Assembly (NCBI RefSeq): GCF_002251855.1
Contig: NZ_NOXW01000021.1
Location: 806,001 to 870,000, forward strand
From: Rhodoferax sp. TH121
GTDB taxonomy: Bacteria > Pseudomonadota > Gammaproteobacteria > Burkholderiales > Burkholderiaceae_C
DNA: 64,000 nt
Reading direction: 5' to 3'
This document shows positions 27,025 to 35,603 of this stretch, piece by piece. Under the pieces are notes generated by a model. The model was not told the origin of the DNA. It was given only the letters and a program-made list of their open reading frames with translations, and did no database searches. Every line of letters starts with the position of its first letter. Positions within the stretch are counted from its first letter, which is position 1. The position numbers and the translations under genes were made by a program.

Positions 27025-27977
27025 GTAGCCACACCGACCTCATCCTCCACCATTACCCCACCTCGCCTTTCTCGGAGAAAGTGCGCCTGGTACTGGGCTA
27101 CAAGCAGCTGGCCTGGAAGTCCGTGGTCATCCCCGCCATCCTGCCCAAACCGGACGTGGTGGCGCTGACCGGCGGCTACCGTAAGACGCCGTTCCTGCAG
27201 ATCGGCAACGACATCTACTGCGACAGCGCGCTGATCTGCGATGTACTGGAGCACATCCAGCCTACGCCTACGCTGTACCCCGCCGCGCACAAGGGTGTGG
27301 CCCGTGTGCTGGCGCAGTGGGCTGACACCACCTTGTTCTGGGCCGCGATGGCGTACAACCTGCAGCCCAAGGGCGCGGCCAGCATGTTTGAGGGCGCGCC
27401 GCCTGAGGCCGCCAAGGCCTTTGGCGCCGACCGCGCCGCCATGTCCGCCGGCATGACGCGCCTGCGCCCGGCCGACGCCACCGCCGCCTACAAGAGCTAT
27501 TTGCGCCGCCTGGCCAACATGCTGGAAGGGCAAGACTTTTTGCTCGGCGGTGCCCCCTGTGTGGCCGACTTTGCGGCCTACCACCCGCTGTGGTTCACCG
27601 CCAAACGCGTGCCGGTGATGGCCGACATCCTGACCACCACGCCCGCGGTACTGGCCTGGATGGGCCGCATGGCGGCCATCGGACACGGGCAAATGGAAAA
27701 ACTGTCTGCTACGGAAGCGATAGCTGCTTGCGCAGCATCCACGGTGTCTAGCGCCCCATTTGCCCATGATTCCGACACCACCTTCCAGGATGAACACGGC
27801 ATTCCCCTGGGCAGCGAGGTCACCATTGCGGCCGAAACGTTCGGTCAAGAGCCTACGCCAGGCACGCTGATCGCCGCAACCCGCACCCGCTTCACCCTGC
27901 AGCGCACCGACGCGCGCGCTGGCACGGTGCGCGTGCACTTTCCCCGCATCGGCTACGTGCTCAAGGCTGCCGCATGA
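27021..27977 (+). CDS. Glutathione S-transferase family protein with C-terminal extension
   Basis: A 318-residue protein, longer than the usual 200-230. An N-terminal thioredoxin-fold domain (HHYPTSPFSEKVRLVLGYK) with the S in SPFS is a candidate catalytic residue. KTPFLQIGNDIYCDSALI is the glutathione-binding cis-Pro region. An all-helical GST_C domain follows to about residue 215, and then an extra about 90 residues of beta-like character. The repeat copy at 27705-27740 sits at the junction with this extension. It overlaps the AidB-like stop by four bases. Confidence 0.87.
   Translation: MSSHTDLILHHYPTSPFSEKVRLVLGYKQLAWKSVVIPAILPKPDVVALTGGYRKTPFLQIGNDIYCDSALICDVLEHIQPTPTLYPAAHKGVARVLAQWADTTLFWAAMAYNLQPKGAASMFEGAPPEAAKAFGADRAAMSAGMTRLRPADATAAYKSYLRRLANMLEGQDFLLGGAPCVADFAAYHPLWFTAKRVPVMADILTTTPAVLAWMGRMAAIGHGQMEKLSATEAIAACAASTVSSAPFAHDSDTTFQDEHGIPLGSEVTIAAETFGQEPTPGTLIAATRTRFTLQRTDARAGTVRVHFPRIGYVLKAAA
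27705..27740 (+). repeat. Dispersed hairpin repeat, copy 5 (in GST gene)
   Basis: GCTAC-N7-ATAGC-TGCTTGCGCA-GCATCC. In frame it encodes A-T-E-A-I-A-A-C-A-A-S between the GST fold and the C-terminal extension. Confidence 0.8.
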
Positions 27978-28429
27978 GCGAGGGCTTGCAATGGCAATGG
28001 TTGCGTTTTGACCAGCTAAGCCGCGAGCAGCTGTACGCGCTGCTGCGCCTGCGCAGCGAGGTGTTTGTGGTGGAGCAGAACTGCGTGTTCCAGGATATGG
28101 ACGGTCTGGACGACCAAGCCATGCACTTGCTGGGAGTTCGGGCATCAGAATTGGTGGCCTACGTGCGTTGCTTCCCCAAAGGCGTGACGTTTGCCGAGGC
28201 AAGCATTGGCCGCGTGGTCACACGCCAAAGTGCGCGCGGGGGCGGCATGGGCCATGTGCTGATGGCCGAGGCCATTCGCGCGCTGGTGGCAGAGTGGGGC
28301 GCCCAGCCCATCCGCATCGGCGCCCAGGCGCACCTGAAAGATTTTTACCAACGCCATGGCTTTGCCGATGTGGGCAAGCCGTACCTCGAGGACGGCATTC
28401 CCCACCTGGAAATGCTGCGTCCCGCTTGA
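27974..28429 (+). CDS. ElaA-like GNAT N-acetyltransferase
   Basis: A 151-residue GNAT protein. It has LYALLRLRSEVFVVEQNCVFQDMDGLD at the N-terminus, the ElaA hallmark. The acetyl-CoA loop is RVVTRQSARGGGMGHVLM, and FYQRHGFADVGKPYLEDGIPHLEM closes the fold. The acceptor is unknown. It overlaps the GST stop by four bases. A similar domain is found again in this window, fused to a thioesterase at 50216-51082. Confidence 0.9.
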   Translation: MSEGLQWQWLRFDQLSREQLYALLRLRSEVFVVEQNCVFQDMDGLDDQAMHLLGVRASELVAYVRCFPKGVTFAEASIGRVVTRQSARGGGMGHVLMAEAIRALVAEWGAQPIRIGAQAHLKDFYQRHGFADVGKPYLEDGIPHLEMLRPA

Positions 28430-28450
28430 ACTTTGATTGGAGCAACGTTT

Positions 28451-29353
28451 GTGATTACTGATTTCAAAGGCAAAACCGCCGTCCTCACCGGCGCGGGCTC
28501 GGGCTTTGGCCTGGAATGCGCGCGCATCGGCGCCCGCCTGGGCATGAACCTGGTGCTGGCCGACGTGCAGCAGGACGCACTGGACCGCGCGACCGTAGAA
28601 ATGCAGAAAGAAGGCGCCCAAGTGCTGGCCATGCGCGTGGACGTGTCCAAAGCCGAGCAGGTGGAGGCGCTGGGTGCGGCTACGCTGGCGCGTTTTGGTG
28701 CACCGCACTTTGTGTTCAACAATGCGGGTGTGGGCGCTGGTGGCCTGGTCTGGGAAAACTCCGCCAAGGACTGGGAGTGGGTGCTGGGCGTCAACCTCAT
28801 GGGCGTGGTGCACGGCGTGCGCGTGTTCACCCCCATGATGCTGGAGGCGGCCGCCAAAGACCCGGCCTGGCGCGGCCACATCGTCAACACCGCCAGCATG
28901 GCGGGCCTAGTCAATGCGCCGAATATGGGCGTGTACAACGTGAGCAAGCACGCCGTGGTGGCCCTGAGCGAAACCCTGTACCAGGATTTGGCGCTGGTGA
29001 CCGACCAGGTCAGCGCCAGCGTGCTGTGCCCCTTCTTTGTGCCCACTGGCATCAGTCAGAGCCATCGCAACCGCCCTGCGGGCGACGCCCCAACGCCTAC
29101 GCGAAGCCAGCTTATCGGCCAGGCCATGACCGACAAGGCCGTGGGCAGCGGCAAGGTGACAGCGGCCGAGGTGGCGCAAAAGGTGTTCGACGCCCTGTCG
29201 GCAGGGCAGTTCTATATCTACAGCCACCCCAAGGCCATTGGCTCGGTGCAGACGCGTATGGAAGACGTGCTGATGGCACGCAACCCGACCGATCCGTTTG
29301 CCCACAAGCCCGAGCTGGGTGTGGAACTGAAGAAGGCGCTGCGCGGCGGTTAA
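28451..29353 (+). CDS. SDR-family oxidoreductase, GTG start
   Basis: A 300-residue classical SDR. The cofactor loop is TGAGSGFG, followed by NNAGVG and TASMAG, with YNVSK as the catalytic Tyr/Lys. The start is GTG 28451, eight bases after a TTGGAG ribosome site; an in-frame TTG upstream is less likely. The C-terminal 60 residues (YIYSHPKAIGSVQTRMEDVLMARNPTDPF) match the longer SDRs often found beside acyl-CoA enzymes. It closes the six-gene plus-strand cluster. Confidence 0.87.
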   Translation: MITDFKGKTAVLTGAGSGFGLECARIGARLGMNLVLADVQQDALDRATVEMQKEGAQVLAMRVDVSKAEQVEALGAATLARFGAPHFVFNNAGVGAGGLVWENSAKDWEWVLGVNLMGVVHGVRVFTPMMLEAAAKDPAWRGHIVNTASMAGLVNAPNMGVYNVSKHAVVALSETLYQDLALVTDQVSASVLCPFFVPTGISQSHRNRPAGDAPTPTRSQLIGQAMTDKAVGSGKVTAAEVAQKVFDALSAGQFYIYSHPKAIGSVQTRMEDVLMARNPTDPFAHKPELGVELKKALRGG

Positions 29354-29463
29354 AAAGGGCCTCGCTGCCGGCCTGGTAGCGCTGCGGAACCTCCGGCTTG
29401 GGTTAGAGTCGTAACCCGGTGCCCCAAACAGGGCGCGCGACTGCTATTCACCTGGAGTGCCGC

Positions 29464-30081
29464 ATGTTGTTGAAGAAAAGCTTGTACCGCACGGCCGCTG
29501 TCGTTGGCGTCTGGGGTGTGCTGCAATCGGCTGGGGCCGGTACGCTGCAGCTGCAAGTGCAGGATAAAAATGGCAAGCCCTTGCCGGATGCCGTCGTCTT
29601 TCTGGAGTCGGCAGAGGCCAAGGCTGCGGCCAAGCCCCTGAAGGGGGTGGAGGTGGCGCAGATCGCGCGGCAATTCAAGCCCGCGGTTACGGTGGTCACG
29701 CCGGGCACTGCCGTTCTCTTTCCCAACAATGACACGGTGCGCCACCACGTATATTCATTCTCGCCTGCCAAAACCTTCGAGCTCAAGCTCTATGCAGGGG
29801 TGCCGGCCAACCCGGTCGTGTTTGACAAGGTAGGCGTCGCGGTGTTGGGCTGCAACATCCACGACAACATGGTTGCGTGGGTGTTGGTGGTGGACACCCC
29901 CCACTTTGGCCACACCGATGCCCAGGGCAAACTCACATTGAACGACGTACCGAACGGAAGCTACAAACTGCGTACCTGGCACGCGACGCTGCCAACCGGC
30001 GCCCCGGCGGCCGAGCAGGCCCAGGCCGTGGGGGCAAGCCCGGCAACCGTGGTAGTGAAGCTGGCAGGGAGCAGCAGTTGA
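29464..30081 (+). CDS. Periplasmic cupredoxin-like protein (methylamine utilisation-type)
   Basis: A 205-residue exported protein with a signal peptide ending near QSAGA (residue 24). An Ig-like N-terminal part has LQVQDKNGKPLPDAVVFLES. A type I copper site is suggested by His in NNDTVRHHVYSF, then Cys, His and Met in LGCNIHDNM. The C-terminal NDVPNGSYKLRTWH resembles carboxypeptidase-regulatory modules. Proteins of this kind are often named methylamine utilisation protein, though no methylamine dehydrogenase genes are here. It is coupled to the next gene: TTG of the GGDEF/EAL gene overlaps the TGA stop. Confidence 0.8.
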   Translation: MLLKKSLYRTAAVVGVWGVLQSAGAGTLQLQVQDKNGKPLPDAVVFLESAEAKAAAKPLKGVEVAQIARQFKPAVTVVTPGTAVLFPNNDTVRHHVYSFSPAKTFELKLYAGVPANPVVFDKVGVAVLGCNIHDNMVAWVLVVDTPHFGHTDAQGKLTLNDVPNGSYKLRTWHATLPTGAPAAEQAQAVGASPATVVVKLAGSSS

Positions 30082-32432
30082 AGAACCCGCTGTTTCGCTT
30101 CTACGCCCACTGGGGCATAGGCACCAAATTTTTGGTGCTTTCGGTGGCCTTGCTCTTGCTGGTGCAGATTGCCGTGTACAGCGTGGTGCGCACCAGCATC
30201 AGCAGCAATGTGCGCGCCCAGCTGGCGCAAGAGTTGGCCATTGGTGACAAGGTGTGGTGGCGCCTGCTGGACCAGAACGCCCAGAAGCTGCGTCAGGGGG
30301 CCGCCGTACTGGCGGCGGATTTCGGGTTCCGGTCTGCCCTAAGCAGTGGCGACACCGAAACGCTGCGTTCGGCGTTGGAGAACAGCGGCGCACGTATTGG
30401 TGCTCCGATCACCGCATTGCTGGATACCGGATTCGCCCTGCAGGCGGCAGGCTTTGAAATGGGCGGCCAGGAAGCCCTGACTCCCGTGCTGCAACAGGTG
30501 GCGGCAGAACTGAGCCAGACGGAGCAAAGTTCGCAGCTGCAACTGATCAACACCACCCTGTACCAGTTTGTCATGGTGCCACTAAAGGCACCGTTGACCA
30601 TCGGCTGGGTGTTGATGGGCTTTCCCATCGAGCAATCCCAGGCCAACGACATGTTTGGGCTCTCCAGCATCCACGTGGCGCTGGTCAAACCGCAAGGCGG
30701 CATTGTGCTCAGCAGTATCCCTGCCAAAGAGCAGGCCGCGCTCCAGCAGTTGGGGCAGGGAGCCGAGCTGCAGGTGCCTGAGGGCACCTTGGTGGTGCGC
30801 CGCAGCAGCGAGCGCACTGATGTGAAGGCGGTCGAGACCTACCTGCTTCGTTCGCTGGACGAGGTGGTTGCACCCTATTTGCAGGTGCAAATCGCCTTGC
30901 TCGGTATCACCGCTTTGGGCCTGGCCTTGTTTGTCGTGGGCAGTGCCACACTGGCGCGTCGCATCACCACGCCCCTGCGGTCCTTGGTGGGGGCGGCAGA
31001 TCAGCTCAGCCGGGGCGAGTACGACCATAAGCTGCCCGCGCTGCGACACAAGGATGAAATCGGAGACTTGGCACGCGCCTTTGACCACATGCGCAGCAGT
31101 ATTCGCAAGCAGCAGGGCGAGATTCTGCAGCTCGCCTACTGGGACCGCCTGACCGCATTGCCCAACCGCACCCAGTTCCGCGACCTGTTGCAGCAGTCCA
31201 TCCGTGCCAGCATTGCGATGGAAGCTGCCGCGCCTCCTGTGGCCGTGGTGCTGTTGAATCTGGACCGTTTCAAGCATGTCAACGATGTGCTGGGCTATGC
31301 CTTTGGCGACGGCTTGTTGGTGGCTGTTGCGCAGCGCTTGAGTGCCCTGATTTCGGCAGAACTCGGTGTGGTGGCCCGCATGGGGGGGGACGAGTTTGCG
31401 GTGCTGATTGAGGGCAGCACGGCCGAAGAAGCCATAGCAGTAGCCCAAAAGATTGCCGCCTCGTTTGACCAGCCCTTGACGCTGGAGGACCAGACAGTGG
31501 ACTTCAGCGCCGGTATCGGGGTGGCCTCCTGGCCCGCCCACGCGCAAGACGCCGACACCTTGCTGAGCCGGGCCGAAATCGCCATGTACGTGGCCAAGCA
31601 AAAGACCACCGGTATCCAGGTCTACGACCCGGCGCTGGACTCGTCGAGTACCCAAACCCTGTCGCTGTTGACCGAGTTGCGCCATGCGGTGGATGAAGGC
31701 CAGCTGCGCCTGTACCTTCAGCCCAAGCTCAATCTGGCTGACAACACGGTGCTGGCGGCTGAGGCCTTGGTGCGCTGGCAGCACCCGTTGCGTGGCCTGG
31801 TGCCGCCCATGCAATTCATCCCGTTTGCGGAGCAAACGGGATTTGTGCGACAGCTGACCTTATGGATGTTTGAAGAAGTGGCGCGCGAACTGCCCACATT
31901 GCGTGCGGACGGTCGGCCGCTGCGGGTGGCCATCAACCTGTCCACCCGCGACCTGCTGGACCAGGACTTTCCGGCCAAGCTGGACGCGATGATGGCCAAG
32001 TACAAGGCGCCCACCGACGCCTTCTGCCTGGAGATCACCGAGAGTGCCATCATGGATGACCCCCAGCGCGCCGAAGCCACACTCAACCGCCTGGCCGAGC
32101 GCGGCTTCAAGCTTTCCATCGACGATTTTGGTACCGGCTATTCCTCACTGGCTTACCTCAAACGCTTGCCGGTCAATGAACTGAAGATCGACAAGTCCTT
32201 TGTCATGGGCATGGAGAAAGACGAGAGCGACGCAAAGATCGTGCGCTCCACCATCGATCTGGCACACAACCTGGGTCTGAGCGTGGTGGCGGAAGGGGTG
32301 GAAAACCAGGCCATTCTGGACCAGCTGCGTACGCTGAGCTGTGACGAAGCCCAAGGCTACTACCTGAGCAAGCCAATTCCGCTGAACGATTTCATCGCCT
32401 GGCGCGCCAGATACCAGGCCACAGCGGCTTGA
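30078..32432 (+). CDS. Membrane-bound diguanylate cyclase/phosphodiesterase (HAMP-GGDEF-EAL)
   Basis: A 784-residue protein starting with TTG 30078 in a TTGA overlap with the cupredoxin gene; GGGAG lies upstream. A first membrane helix is at about 15-35, a periplasmic sensor domain at about 36-270, and a second helix (IALLGITALGLALFVVG) at about 273-290. HAMP follows (to about 345). The GGDEF domain has intact RMGGDEF at about 435. The EAL domain has EALVRWQHP at about 560, with ESAIMDD and IDDFGTGYSSL. Both active sites look complete. The overlap suggests that the cupredoxin feeds the sensor domain. Confidence 0.92.
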   Translation: MKNPLFRFYAHWGIGTKFLVLSVALLLLVQIAVYSVVRTSISSNVRAQLAQELAIGDKVWWRLLDQNAQKLRQGAAVLAADFGFRSALSSGDTETLRSALENSGARIGAPITALLDTGFALQAAGFEMGGQEALTPVLQQVAAELSQTEQSSQLQLINTTLYQFVMVPLKAPLTIGWVLMGFPIEQSQANDMFGLSSIHVALVKPQGGIVLSSIPAKEQAALQQLGQGAELQVPEGTLVVRRSSERTDVKAVETYLLRSLDEVVAPYLQVQIALLGITALGLALFVVGSATLARRITTPLRSLVGAADQLSRGEYDHKLPALRHKDEIGDLARAFDHMRSSIRKQQGEILQLAYWDRLTALPNRTQFRDLLQQSIRASIAMEAAAPPVAVVLLNLDRFKHVNDVLGYAFGDGLLVAVAQRLSALISAELGVVARMGGDEFAVLIEGSTAEEAIAVAQKIAASFDQPLTLEDQTVDFSAGIGVASWPAHAQDADTLLSRAEIAMYVAKQKTTGIQVYDPALDSSSTQTLSLLTELRHAVDEGQLRLYLQPKLNLADNTVLAAEALVRWQHPLRGLVPPMQFIPFAEQTGFVRQLTLWMFEEVARELPTLRADGRPLRVAINLSTRDLLDQDFPAKLDAMMAKYKAPTDAFCLEITESAIMDDPQRAEATLNRLAERGFKLSIDDFGTGYSSLAYLKRLPVNELKIDKSFVMGMEKDESDAKIVRSTIDLAHNLGLSVVAEGVENQAILDQLRTLSCDEAQGYYLSKPIPLNDFIAWRARYQATAA

Positions 32433-32438
32433 AGCACC

Positions 32439-33395
32439 TCAGGCGGCGCGCATTGCCTGGGCTTGCCAGCGTCGCCAGTAGTCCAGTGCCACTGTGTAGG
32501 TGGTGCGCTGCACCTGCACCGTGTCTTCAATCTTCACCCCGTACCCGCCCGCCATGGTGAACACCAGTGGGATGCGGCGTTGCCAGCACCACTCCATCAC
32601 ACGCCGGTCTCGCGCCTCCAGGCCATCGGCCGTAATCTTCAGGCGCCCCAGGCGGTCCCCCTCGTGCGGGTCGGCTCCGGCCAGGTAAAACACCACACCG
32701 GGCTGGCACTGCCCGTCCAGCGTGAGCAAGGCCTGCTCCAGCGCCGCCAGGTAGTCGGTATCGCCACTGCCATCCGGCAGGGGCACATCCAGGTCGCCAG
32801 CTTCTTTGCGGAATGGGAAGTTTTTGTCGCCGTGCAGGGACAGCGTGAACACACTTGCGTCGTTCTGGAAGATGTGCGCCGTGCCATTGCCCTGGTGCAC
32901 GTCCAGGTCAATCACCGCCACCTGCAGGGCGGGGCGTTGGCGCCCGTCCGCCAAGCGGGTGCGGCCCCATTCGGCCTGCAGTACGCGGGCGGCAACGGCC
33001 ACATCATTGAACACACAGAAGCCGCCCCCCTTGTCGGCATAGGCGTGGTGCGTGCCACCGGCCAGGTTGGCAGCTAGCCCTTCCTGCAGCGCAACCCGCG
33101 CAGCCGCCACCGTGGCCCCCACGCTGCGGCGCGCGCGTTCGGCCATGGCCGGGCTCCAAGGGAAGCCGATCTCGCGCAATACGGCAGGCGTTGCCGTGCC
33201 TTCCAGAATCGCGTCGATATAGCCTTGGGTATGCACCAATGCAAGTTCGCCACGCGTGGCCGCAGGCGCCTCCGTCAGTCGCACGGCTGGCAGGTGCTCC
33301 ACCAGCTGGTCGCGCAGCATGCGGTACTTGGCCATGGGAAAGCGGTGACCCTCGGGCAAGGGCAGCACAAACTGGTCGGAATAGTAGGCCTGCAT
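32439..33395 (-). CDS. Histone deacetylase-family amidohydrolase (acetoin/acetylpolyamine type)
   Basis: A 318-residue zinc hydrolase. The active-site pair GGTHHAY, zinc ligands in DLDVHQGNGT and LAGADPHEGD, and the late GGYG motif with the catalytic Tyr are all present. The family removes acetyl groups from lysine, polyamines or similar amines. The start is ATG 33395 (MQAYYSDQF), which matches the family N-terminus better than a start 33 bases upstream. It is convergent with the GGDEF/EAL gene, with only six bases between stops. Confidence 0.9.
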   Translation of the reverse strand: MQAYYSDQFVLPLPEGHRFPMAKYRMLRDQLVEHLPAVRLTEAPAATRGELALVHTQGYIDAILEGTATPAVLREIGFPWSPAMAERARRSVGATVAAARVALQEGLAANLAGGTHHAYADKGGGFCVFNDVAVAARVLQAEWGRTRLADGRQRPALQVAVIDLDVHQGNGTAHIFQNDASVFTLSLHGDKNFPFRKEAGDLDVPLPDGSGDTDYLAALEQALLTLDGQCQPGVVFYLAGADPHEGDRLGRLKITADGLEARDRRVMEWCWQRRIPLVFTMAGGYGVKIEDTVQVQRTTYTVALDYWRRWQAQAMRAA

Positions 33396-33475
33396 GTCTG
33401 GATTGTGGCAAAGGCCGGGGGGCTTCAAAAAAATGAGAAAATACGCGTTTTCACACCAACCAACAGGATAGTTCC

Positions 33476-33637
33476 ATGGGCAACAAAATCGTTACCGAAG
33501 CCGACCGCAAAGCCACTCCCGCTCCCAAGCCCCTGCCTGGCTACACCCTGCCCACCGCCGGCCGTGGCCAACGCGTGAGCCTGGAGCGTGGTGTTGCAAC
33601 CCGCAGCAAAAAGAACCCCGGCAAACGCCACGGTTAA
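33476..33637 (+). CDS. Small basic protein, 53 residues, unknown function
   Basis: Translated by eye: begins MGNKIVTEADRKATPAPKPL and ends GVATRSKKNPGKRHG. It is rich in Lys, Arg, Pro and Gly, with no hydrophobic stretch. A CAGGATAG site precedes ATG 33476. It has its own upstream region with a near-palindrome (33437-33452), a 20-base palindrome just after the stop and a strong terminator, so it looks like a true single-gene unit. It may be disordered or nucleic-acid binding. No family is recognised. Confidence 0.7.
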   Translation: MGNKIVTEADRKATPAPKPLPGYTLPTAGRGQRVSLERGVATRSKKNPGKRHG

Positions 33638-33641
33638 GCCC

Positions 33642-33661
33642 GACACCCCGCGCGGGGTGTC
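33642..33661. repeat. Perfect 20-base palindrome after the small basic gene
   Basis: GACACCCCGC mirrored by GCGGGGTGTC, five bases after the stop codon. It can form a 3' hairpin or be a protein-binding site. Confidence 0.6.
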
Positions 33662-33668
33662 CCCATAC

Positions 33669-33698
33669 AAAAGGCCCTCATTGAGGGCCTTTTTGTTT
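33669..33698. terminator. Bidirectional Rho-independent terminator
   Basis: AAAAGGCCC, a loop, then GGGCCTTTTTGTTTT. A-run and T-run on both sides allow it to act for the small gene (plus) and for the DUF1993 gene (minus). Confidence 0.88.
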
Positions 33699-33728
33699 TC
33701 ATGCATCAAAAGTGGCTAGAGGGCTTAT

Positions 33729-33765
33729 GGATTCTGCGCGAGCAGCTATTAAAAATATAGCAATT
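33729..33765 (-). repeat. Dispersed hairpin repeat, copy 6 (at the DUF1993 3' end)
   Basis: On the minus strand: ATTGCTAT-N7-ATAGC-TGCTCGCGCA-GAATCC. It overlaps only the last bases of the DUF1993 stop and is otherwise noncoding. Confidence 0.8.
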
Positions 33766-34294
33766 ACTTCACGCCCATATAGTCTTTTTTGCCCACTTCC
33801 ACGCCGTTGTGGCGCAGCAGCGCATAGGCCGTGGTCACGTGGAAGAAGAACTGGGGAATGGCGTAGTGCAGCAGGTAGGTGGAGGCGTCAAAGCGGCGCT
33901 CACGGGGCGTACCGGCTTGGATCACGATTTCGCGGCTGTGGGGTTTGTCGAACAAGCTGGCATCCAGGCCGCTGAGGAAGGCGATGACGGTGGCAATACG
34001 GGTTTGCAGCTCAGCAAAGGTCAGCTCGGTGTCGGGCATCACGGGCACGTCCACACCGGCCAAGCGCGCACCAGCGCCTTTGGCAAAGTCGGTGGCAATC
34101 ATCACCTGGCGCAGCAGCGGAAACATGTCGGGGTAGAGGCGCGCCTGTAACAGAGCATTGGGGTCGATCTTCTTGACCGTGGCGTGTTCTTCGGCCTTGT
34201 GCAGCACGTGGCTCAGGGCGTGAAGCATCTGCTTGAAGACAGGAACGGAGGCGGTGTAGAGAGCGTCGGTCATGCGGGATAGGTTTGTAGTCAT
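33764..34294 (-). CDS. DUF1993 domain-containing protein
   Basis: A 176-residue all-helical protein. The motif SVPVFKQMLHALSHVLHKAEEHA near the N-terminus and YAIPQFFFHVTTAYALLRHNGVEVGKKDYMG at the end define the DUF1993 family, which is DinB-like in fold. Function is unknown. ATG 34294 is used; ATG 34273 (MTDALYTASV) is equally plausible. The repeat copy 6 abuts its 3' end. Confidence 0.85.
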   Translation of the reverse strand: MTTNLSRMTDALYTASVPVFKQMLHALSHVLHKAEEHATVKKIDPNALLQARLYPDMFPLLRQVMIATDFAKGAGARLAGVDVPVMPDTELTFAELQTRIATVIAFLSGLDASLFDKPHSREIVIQAGTPRERRFDASTYLLHYAIPQFFFHVTTAYALLRHNGVEVGKKDYMGVK

Positions 34295-34412
34295 GCAAGA
34301 GGGCGCAGCCTACCAAGCTTTTTGTTTTTCTGCCCGAAGGAGGTCTTTTGGGCTTGTCAGTGCCTGCATTTGTCTGCATCATGAACCGCAGATCAACTAT
34401 CCGGTTGGCGCG

Positions 34413-35579
34413 ATGAACACTCCAAGGCTGCAGCACCTTTCTGGCAAAGCGGGTTTTTCCGCCAGCAACCTGACAGAACAATTGCGCACCGTGCATGGGG
34501 TCGTGCGTTCGCGGTACCCGGCGATTGACCGGATGGCCCTGGCAACCTATTCTGCAGACACCGACGAACTCCAAACCTTTGTAAGCAGCAACGTGGATGG
34601 TGCCGTGCTGTCGCACTACCAAGCCAAGCTGGCCGAGGTTCCCTCATTGCTGACCTTGATGCAGAACCGCCAGTGCCGGGTGGTCGATGACATTGCTGAC
34701 AATTTTCAGGCGCACAGCACACACACCGATTGGCTCAAGGAGCGGGATTACCGGTCCAGCTTCACCGTTCCGGTGTTCAATGGCGAGCACTTGGCCGCAT
34801 TTTTGTTCTTTGACTCCAAAACCGCCAAGGCTTTCGATGCCGATGCCACCGCGTTTCTGGAGGTGTTTGCAAACTTGATTTCTCAGCTCTACCTGCTGCA
34901 GCTCCAGGTGGTGCACAGCCTGGTGGGCACGGTCAACCTGGCAAGTGGTCTGGCGCGTATTCGCGACCTCGAAACGGGGCAGCACTTGGAGCGCATGGCT
35001 GCGTACTCCCGCTTGATGGCCCGCAGTTTGGCTCCGCAACACGGACTGGATGACGAGTTTGTGGAGTACGTACATCTGTTCGCGCCCTTGCACGATATTG
35101 GCAAGGTGGGGATTCCTGACAAGGTGTTGCTCAAGCCGGGCAAACTGGATGCAGATGAATGGGTGACGATGCGCCGCCACGTGGAAATCGGCGAGTCGAT
35201 CATTGCGCAAATGGCACACGAAATGAACCTGGGCAGCAGCCTGGCTACCGAGGTGATGCGCAATATTGTTGCCGGCCACCATGAGCGGGGCGACGGATCC
35301 GGGTACCCGCGGGGCTTGCACATGGGTGATATTCCCCTGGAGGCGCGGATTGTGGCCGTTGCCGATGTGTATGACGCGCTGTCGAACCGCAGACCCTACA
35401 AGGAACCCTGGACGGAAGATGAGATTGCTGCAGAGTTGTCCAAAGAGGTCGTCTTGGGCCGTTTGGATGAACACTGCGTCCAAGCCCTGATGTCCGCCGG
35501 CGAAGAGCGCAGGGCCATACAAGTGCGCCTGGCAGACCGTTCAGTGCCTGAAGCAACGAACCCGCATGCCCATGCGTGA
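34413..35579 (+). CDS. GAF-like/HD-GYP cyclic-di-GMP phosphodiesterase
   Basis: A 388-residue cytoplasmic protein. A GAF-like sensor covers about residues 20-170 (VHGVVRSRYPAIDRMALATY, then YRSSFTVPVFNGEHLAAFLFF). An HD-GYP domain follows: LHDIGKVGIPDK at about 225 and HHERGDGSGYPRGL at about 290, with DVYDALSNRRPYK. All metal ligands look intact, so it should hydrolyse c-di-GMP. ATG 34413 is the best start; the longer open frame overlaps DUF1993. It is convergent with gor. Confidence 0.92.
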   Translation: MNTPRLQHLSGKAGFSASNLTEQLRTVHGVVRSRYPAIDRMALATYSADTDELQTFVSSNVDGAVLSHYQAKLAEVPSLLTLMQNRQCRVVDDIADNFQAHSTHTDWLKERDYRSSFTVPVFNGEHLAAFLFFDSKTAKAFDADATAFLEVFANLISQLYLLQLQVVHSLVGTVNLASGLARIRDLETGQHLERMAAYSRLMARSLAPQHGLDDEFVEYVHLFAPLHDIGKVGIPDKVLLKPGKLDADEWVTMRRHVEIGESIIAQMAHEMNLGSSLATEVMRNIVAGHHERGDGSGYPRGLHMGDIPLEARIVAVADVYDALSNRRPYKEPWTEDEIAAELSKEVVLGRLDEHCVQALMSAGEERRAIQVRLADRSVPEATNPHAHA

Positions 35580-35603
35580 CGGGCGTTGGTCCCCCCCCGT
35601 GGT

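Noticed and set aside
24748..28202. Two 520-540-codon antisense frames over the SDR/AidB/GST region
   Set aside because: These are shadows of well-supported plus-strand genes; their products are His/Gly/Arg-rich and lack any motif.
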